A stretch of DNA of 7,663 nt from Flavobacterium sp. (GTDB taxonomy: Bacteria > Bacteroidota > Bacteroidia > Flavobacteriales > Flavobacteriaceae), in contig JAIXTU010000001.1 in NCBI GenBank assembly GCA_027483785.1, positions 1 through 7,663 of the forward strand, given 5' to 3'. Under the pieces are notes generated by a model. That model searched no databases and had not been told where the DNA came from. It saw only the letters and a list, made by a program, of their open reading frames with translations. Shown here in pieces: positions 5,806 to 7,663 of the stretch. How positions within the stretch are numbered: the first letter of the stretch is position 1; each line of letters opens with the position of its first letter. A program made the translations under genes and the position numbers.

Positions 5806-5977
5806 TGCTAACATTGCGAGAATTACCGAATGCAAGACTTTTTAGCACTGCACTCAATTTGAGGAACCGTACTTTAATTATACACAAGATTGTTAATAGA
5901 AGGACGATAATTCTCCGGACTTTATGGAAGTACTTTGCGAAATTGAGCTTTGGGGTGATTTTGGGTAATAGTTAACG
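5806..5977 (-). repeat. attC-like hairpin 4, after the 5996-7459 gene
   Basis: Four inverted repeats are nested in perfect order: TGCTAAC (5806-5812) / GTTAACG (5971-5977, one mismatch and one wobble), ATTACC (5822-5827) / GGTAAT (5964-5969), CTCAATTT (5853-5860) / AAATTGAG (5940-5947), and GTACTT (5869-5874) / AAGTAC (5928-5933). Unpaired bases are uneven between the arms. The primary sequence differs from the other hairpins, so only the plan and the end box are shared. It begins 18 nt after the upstream stop codon. Confidence 0.55.
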
Positions 5978-5995
5978 ATGGTAGTAGAAGTGCTT

Positions 5996-7459
5996 TTAAT
6001 TAATGTTGTTTTCTTTAAGTAATTCAGTCAGTGCTTTTCCGCCCCAATCTTCAGTCAGTTTTTTGTTTACTTTTAGAGTTTCTATTATTTTGTCATTTAT
6101 CGTTTTATCATTGAATTCAATCAATGTTTTAGCAATTTCAAGATATACGTGTGCATTCCATTCTTTTTCAAATCTTTTAAATAAGCTTTCAATAAATTTT
6201 TCGTCTTTATTTTTTTTAATGAATGAAGAGTAAATTGGAAACTCATGAACGTTTGCATTTAAAATTTTTGAATCAATAATTTGATTAGCTAGTTCTTTGT
6301 CGTTCATTATTACTAAATTCAACATACTTTCTTCAAGAGTTTCAGCGAAAACACTTTCATTATAAATTGGAGTACTTGTTATTTTGTTTTTTCCACCAAG
6401 AAGTTCATTAATACTTATTTCATAAGCTCGGCTTATATTGTTTTGAAGATAAAAGCGATAACCTTTAAGAGTGATTTCGTTATTTTGTTCCCAAATCTTC
6501 CATAATATTTCTGCATAACAAATATCAAAGTTTTCAAGGATTGCATCATAAATAAAGTCTAAATGATATTTTTTGATATTCTCATGTTTAACTTGCGAAA
6601 AAGGAACGTTTAATAATTCTAAAGCTTTTGGATTTTTATACATTACAACAGCAGAATATAATTCGCGCCATTCAGTACTGAAATGAGTTTCATCTAATGT
6701 TTCTTTCAATCTTGCTTCTAAAAATGGCAGGAAGTCATCTTTAGGAAAATTTTGAATAGCTCTGTACGTGTGAAAATATCCACTTTCTTTATTTTTAGCA
6801 ATTTCACGATTTGCCAAAATCAGAGGAATGTCTTCATCACGTTTATATTTTGAAAGCTTTACTAATGCACTTTGATTAGCCGTTTTAAGATATAGATTAC
6901 GTAAAAAAGAATAAAGTTGCGAAGTTTCTGCAGCTGTTTCAATTGCTTCAAATCTTGCGTTTAGTTTATTTGATTGGTAAATAAGTAGGCTATCTAAATC
7001 TTTTCTCTGTGATTCGTTTAATTTTTTTACATCTAAATCAGAATAGTTTGGTGTAACTAATGAAATAAAAAAATCTCCTACTTTTTCACTAGAAATGATA
7101 CATCCAGTTTGATATTCGATTTCCTCATTATCATTTAAATGATTTTTCACAATTTCAAGTAAGTCAATGTTTGGATGAAATCCTAAAGCCCAAAACGAAT
7201 AACATCTAACAACTCCATTTGGATGATTAGTTAGAATTAAAAGTTCTTCTATTGTTACTTTTTTTAATTTCTTGAAATTTTCATATTGTTTTGATTTCGT
7301 TCCACCATAGCCAATATATTCATCCGTTACTCTATTTTCTTTTGAAATAGCATTAACGATTGTCTTAGTTTTTGTGGAAATTTTTTGCTCGTCATACTTA
7401 ACTTGTCCATTACAGATAGTCGTGAAAAGTAAAAATATGATTGAAGCTATATTTTTCAT
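5996..7459 (-). CDS. Secreted HEAT-repeat-like protein, conserved in Bacteroidota, function unknown
   Basis: 487 residues starting with a signal peptide (MKNIASIIFLLFTTICNGQ, 1-19; the usual Bacteroidota ending in GQ), so the protein is exported. Cys16 is not in a good lipobox. The segment YIGYGGTKSKQYENFKKL (48-65), then LTNHPNGVVRCYSFWALGF (76-94) and GCIISSEKVGDFF (119-131), matches a family of secreted hypothetical proteins I recall from flavobacteria, in which VVR-YSFWAL looks like a HEAT helix pair. The rest is helical with further HEAT-like units (for example 205-260 and 430-480). No catalytic motif is visible; a binding scaffold role is inferred from HEAT proteins in general. The coding sequence is visibly more AT-rich than the LRR gene on the left flank. 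The start at 7459 lies 8 nt from the TGCTAAC of hairpin 5, leaving almost no leader, so the promoter is probably inside the hairpin or further upstream. Confidence 0.88.
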   Translation of the reverse strand: MKNIASIIFLLFTTICNGQVKYDEQKISTKTKTIVNAISKENRVTDEYIGYGGTKSKQYENFKKLKKVTIEELLILTNHPNGVVRCYSFWALGFHPNIDLLEIVKNHLNDNEEIEYQTGCIISSEKVGDFFISLVTPNYSDLDVKKLNESQRKDLDSLLIYQSNKLNARFEAIETAAETSQLYSFLRNLYLKTANQSALVKLSKYKRDEDIPLILANREIAKNKESGYFHTYRAIQNFPKDDFLPFLEARLKETLDETHFSTEWRELYSAVVMYKNPKALELLNVPFSQVKHENIKKYHLDFIYDAILENFDICYAEILWKIWEQNNEITLKGYRFYLQNNISRAYEISINELLGGKNKITSTPIYNESVFAETLEESMLNLVIMNDKELANQIIDSKILNANVHEFPIYSSFIKKNKDEKFIESLFKRFEKEWNAHVYLEIAKTLIEFNDKTINDKIIETLKVNKKLTEDWGGKALTELLKENNIN

Positions 7460-7467
7460 AGTATTTC

Positions 7468-7604
7468 TGCTAACGTTCCGCGAAACGCCGCGGGTGAGAA
7501 TTTAGAAGCACTTACTTTCAATTTAGCACTAAAGTTTATTTGAAAACCGAATGTTCAATTTTGCACTGAACCCGCCATTTCTGCAAACTGCTGTGCCTGT
7601 TGCA
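7468..7604 (-). repeat. attC-like hairpin 5, upstream of the 5996-7459 gene
   Basis: The outer boxes TGCTAAC (7468-7474) and GTTGCA (7599-7604) pair with T7471 bulged. Inside, GCGGGT (7490-7495) pairs perfectly with ACCCGC (7570-7575), and GAAA (7482-7485) with TTTC (7578-7581) past a CC bulge. The roughly 75-nt loop is AT-rich. GCCATTTCTGCAAAC on the right arm recalls GCCATTGCGCAAAC in hairpin 2, suggesting common descent. The gene to which it is the downstream site lies outside the window. Confidence 0.5.
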
Positions 7605-7609
7605 CAACG

Positions 7610-7663
7610 TAAAAATACACATAAATCTTTGTGCCTTTGCAGTATTTTTAGTAAATTTAAAGA
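7610..7663. repeat. Hairpin and CTTTGTGCCTTTGCA motif at the window edge
   Basis: TAAAAATAC (7610-7618) / GTATTTTTA (7642-7650) form a 9-bp AT stem around a loop containing CTTTGTGCCTTTGCA. I recall CTTTGTG-CTTTGC strings as common dispersed intergenic sequence in flavobacteria. The stem sits next to hairpin 5 and could terminate an upstream minus-strand gene. No coding assignment is possible for these last bases. Confidence 0.3.

Larger units (their letters stand above)
2635..7610 (-). mobile_element. Candidate integron-like cassette array (gene + hairpin units, all same orientation, no integrase seen)
   Basis: Five long imperfect inverted repeats (2635-2770, 3790-3924, 4970-5104, 5806-5977, 7468-7604) alternate with four minus-strand transcription units. 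Stop codons lie 14, 3, 7 and 18 nt before the hairpin that follows. The starts at 3758, 5748 and 7459 lie 31, 57 and 8 nt beyond the previous hairpin. The start at 4587 lies 41 nt beyond a lone TGCTAAC. The units encode unrelated products and differ visibly in base composition. This is the layout of integron cassettes with attC sites. Against it: the end boxes are not canonical, there is no intI or attI here, and two hairpins are poorly conserved. The left limit is set at 2635 because the LRR gene beyond has no such repeat after it. Confidence 0.5.

Noticed and set aside
2635..7610. CRISPR array
   Set aside because: The repeats are long, few, diverged and separated by full genes; there are no short regular repeats with unique spacers.

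Overview
The window looks like a low-GC Bacteroidota chromosome, most likely a flavobacterium. Three things suggest this. The left edge carries the end of an FKBP-type prolyl isomerase with the Asp-rich tail seen in flavobacterial homologues. There is a secreted leucine-rich-repeat protein of the flavobacterial type. Candidate promoters match TAnnTTTG rather than the sigma-70 consensus, and no Shine-Dalgarno sequences stand out. No database search was possible, so family names rest on motif recognition.

Layout. Positions 1-426 (+) are the 3' end of the FKBP isomerase gene, followed by a strong intrinsic terminator. Positions 476-837 are a GC-richer, gene-free interval between convergent genes. 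It holds two hairpin elements in opposite orientation that resemble dispersed flavobacterial intergenic repeats. Positions 838-2514 (-) encode a secreted EF-hand/LRR protein. From about 2635 to the right end the architecture changes. All genes lie on the minus strand: a tail-proximal membrane protein (2781-3758), a small N-terminally anchored protein (3928-4587), a HepT/MntA toxin-antitoxin pair (5112-5748) and a secreted HEAT-like protein (5996-7459). Each transcription unit ends 3-18 nt before a long imperfect inverted repeat (about 130-170 nt). The start codon of the next gene lies 9-58 nt beyond a TGCTAAC-like box at the far end of such a repeat or, in one case, beyond a TGCTAAC whose repeat partner was not found.

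Interpretation. One gene or operon plus one hairpin, all in the same orientation, is the arrangement of integron gene cassettes with attC sites. In the clearest hairpin (3790-3924), several non-Watson-Crick positions are G.T wobbles only on the plus strand, which would be the cassette bottom strand. This agrees with single-strand folding as in attC recombination. The terminal boxes (TGCTAAC and GYTAACA-like) resemble the canonical RYYYAAC/GTTRRRY boxes but do not match them fully. No integrase gene lies in the window, so the array is a candidate only. It could instead be a family of hairpin repeats moved by another enzyme.

The genes do not form one pathway. The FKBP and LRR genes look like resident flank. 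The right-hand genes look like independent accessory units, one of them a toxin-antitoxin module that could stabilise the array.
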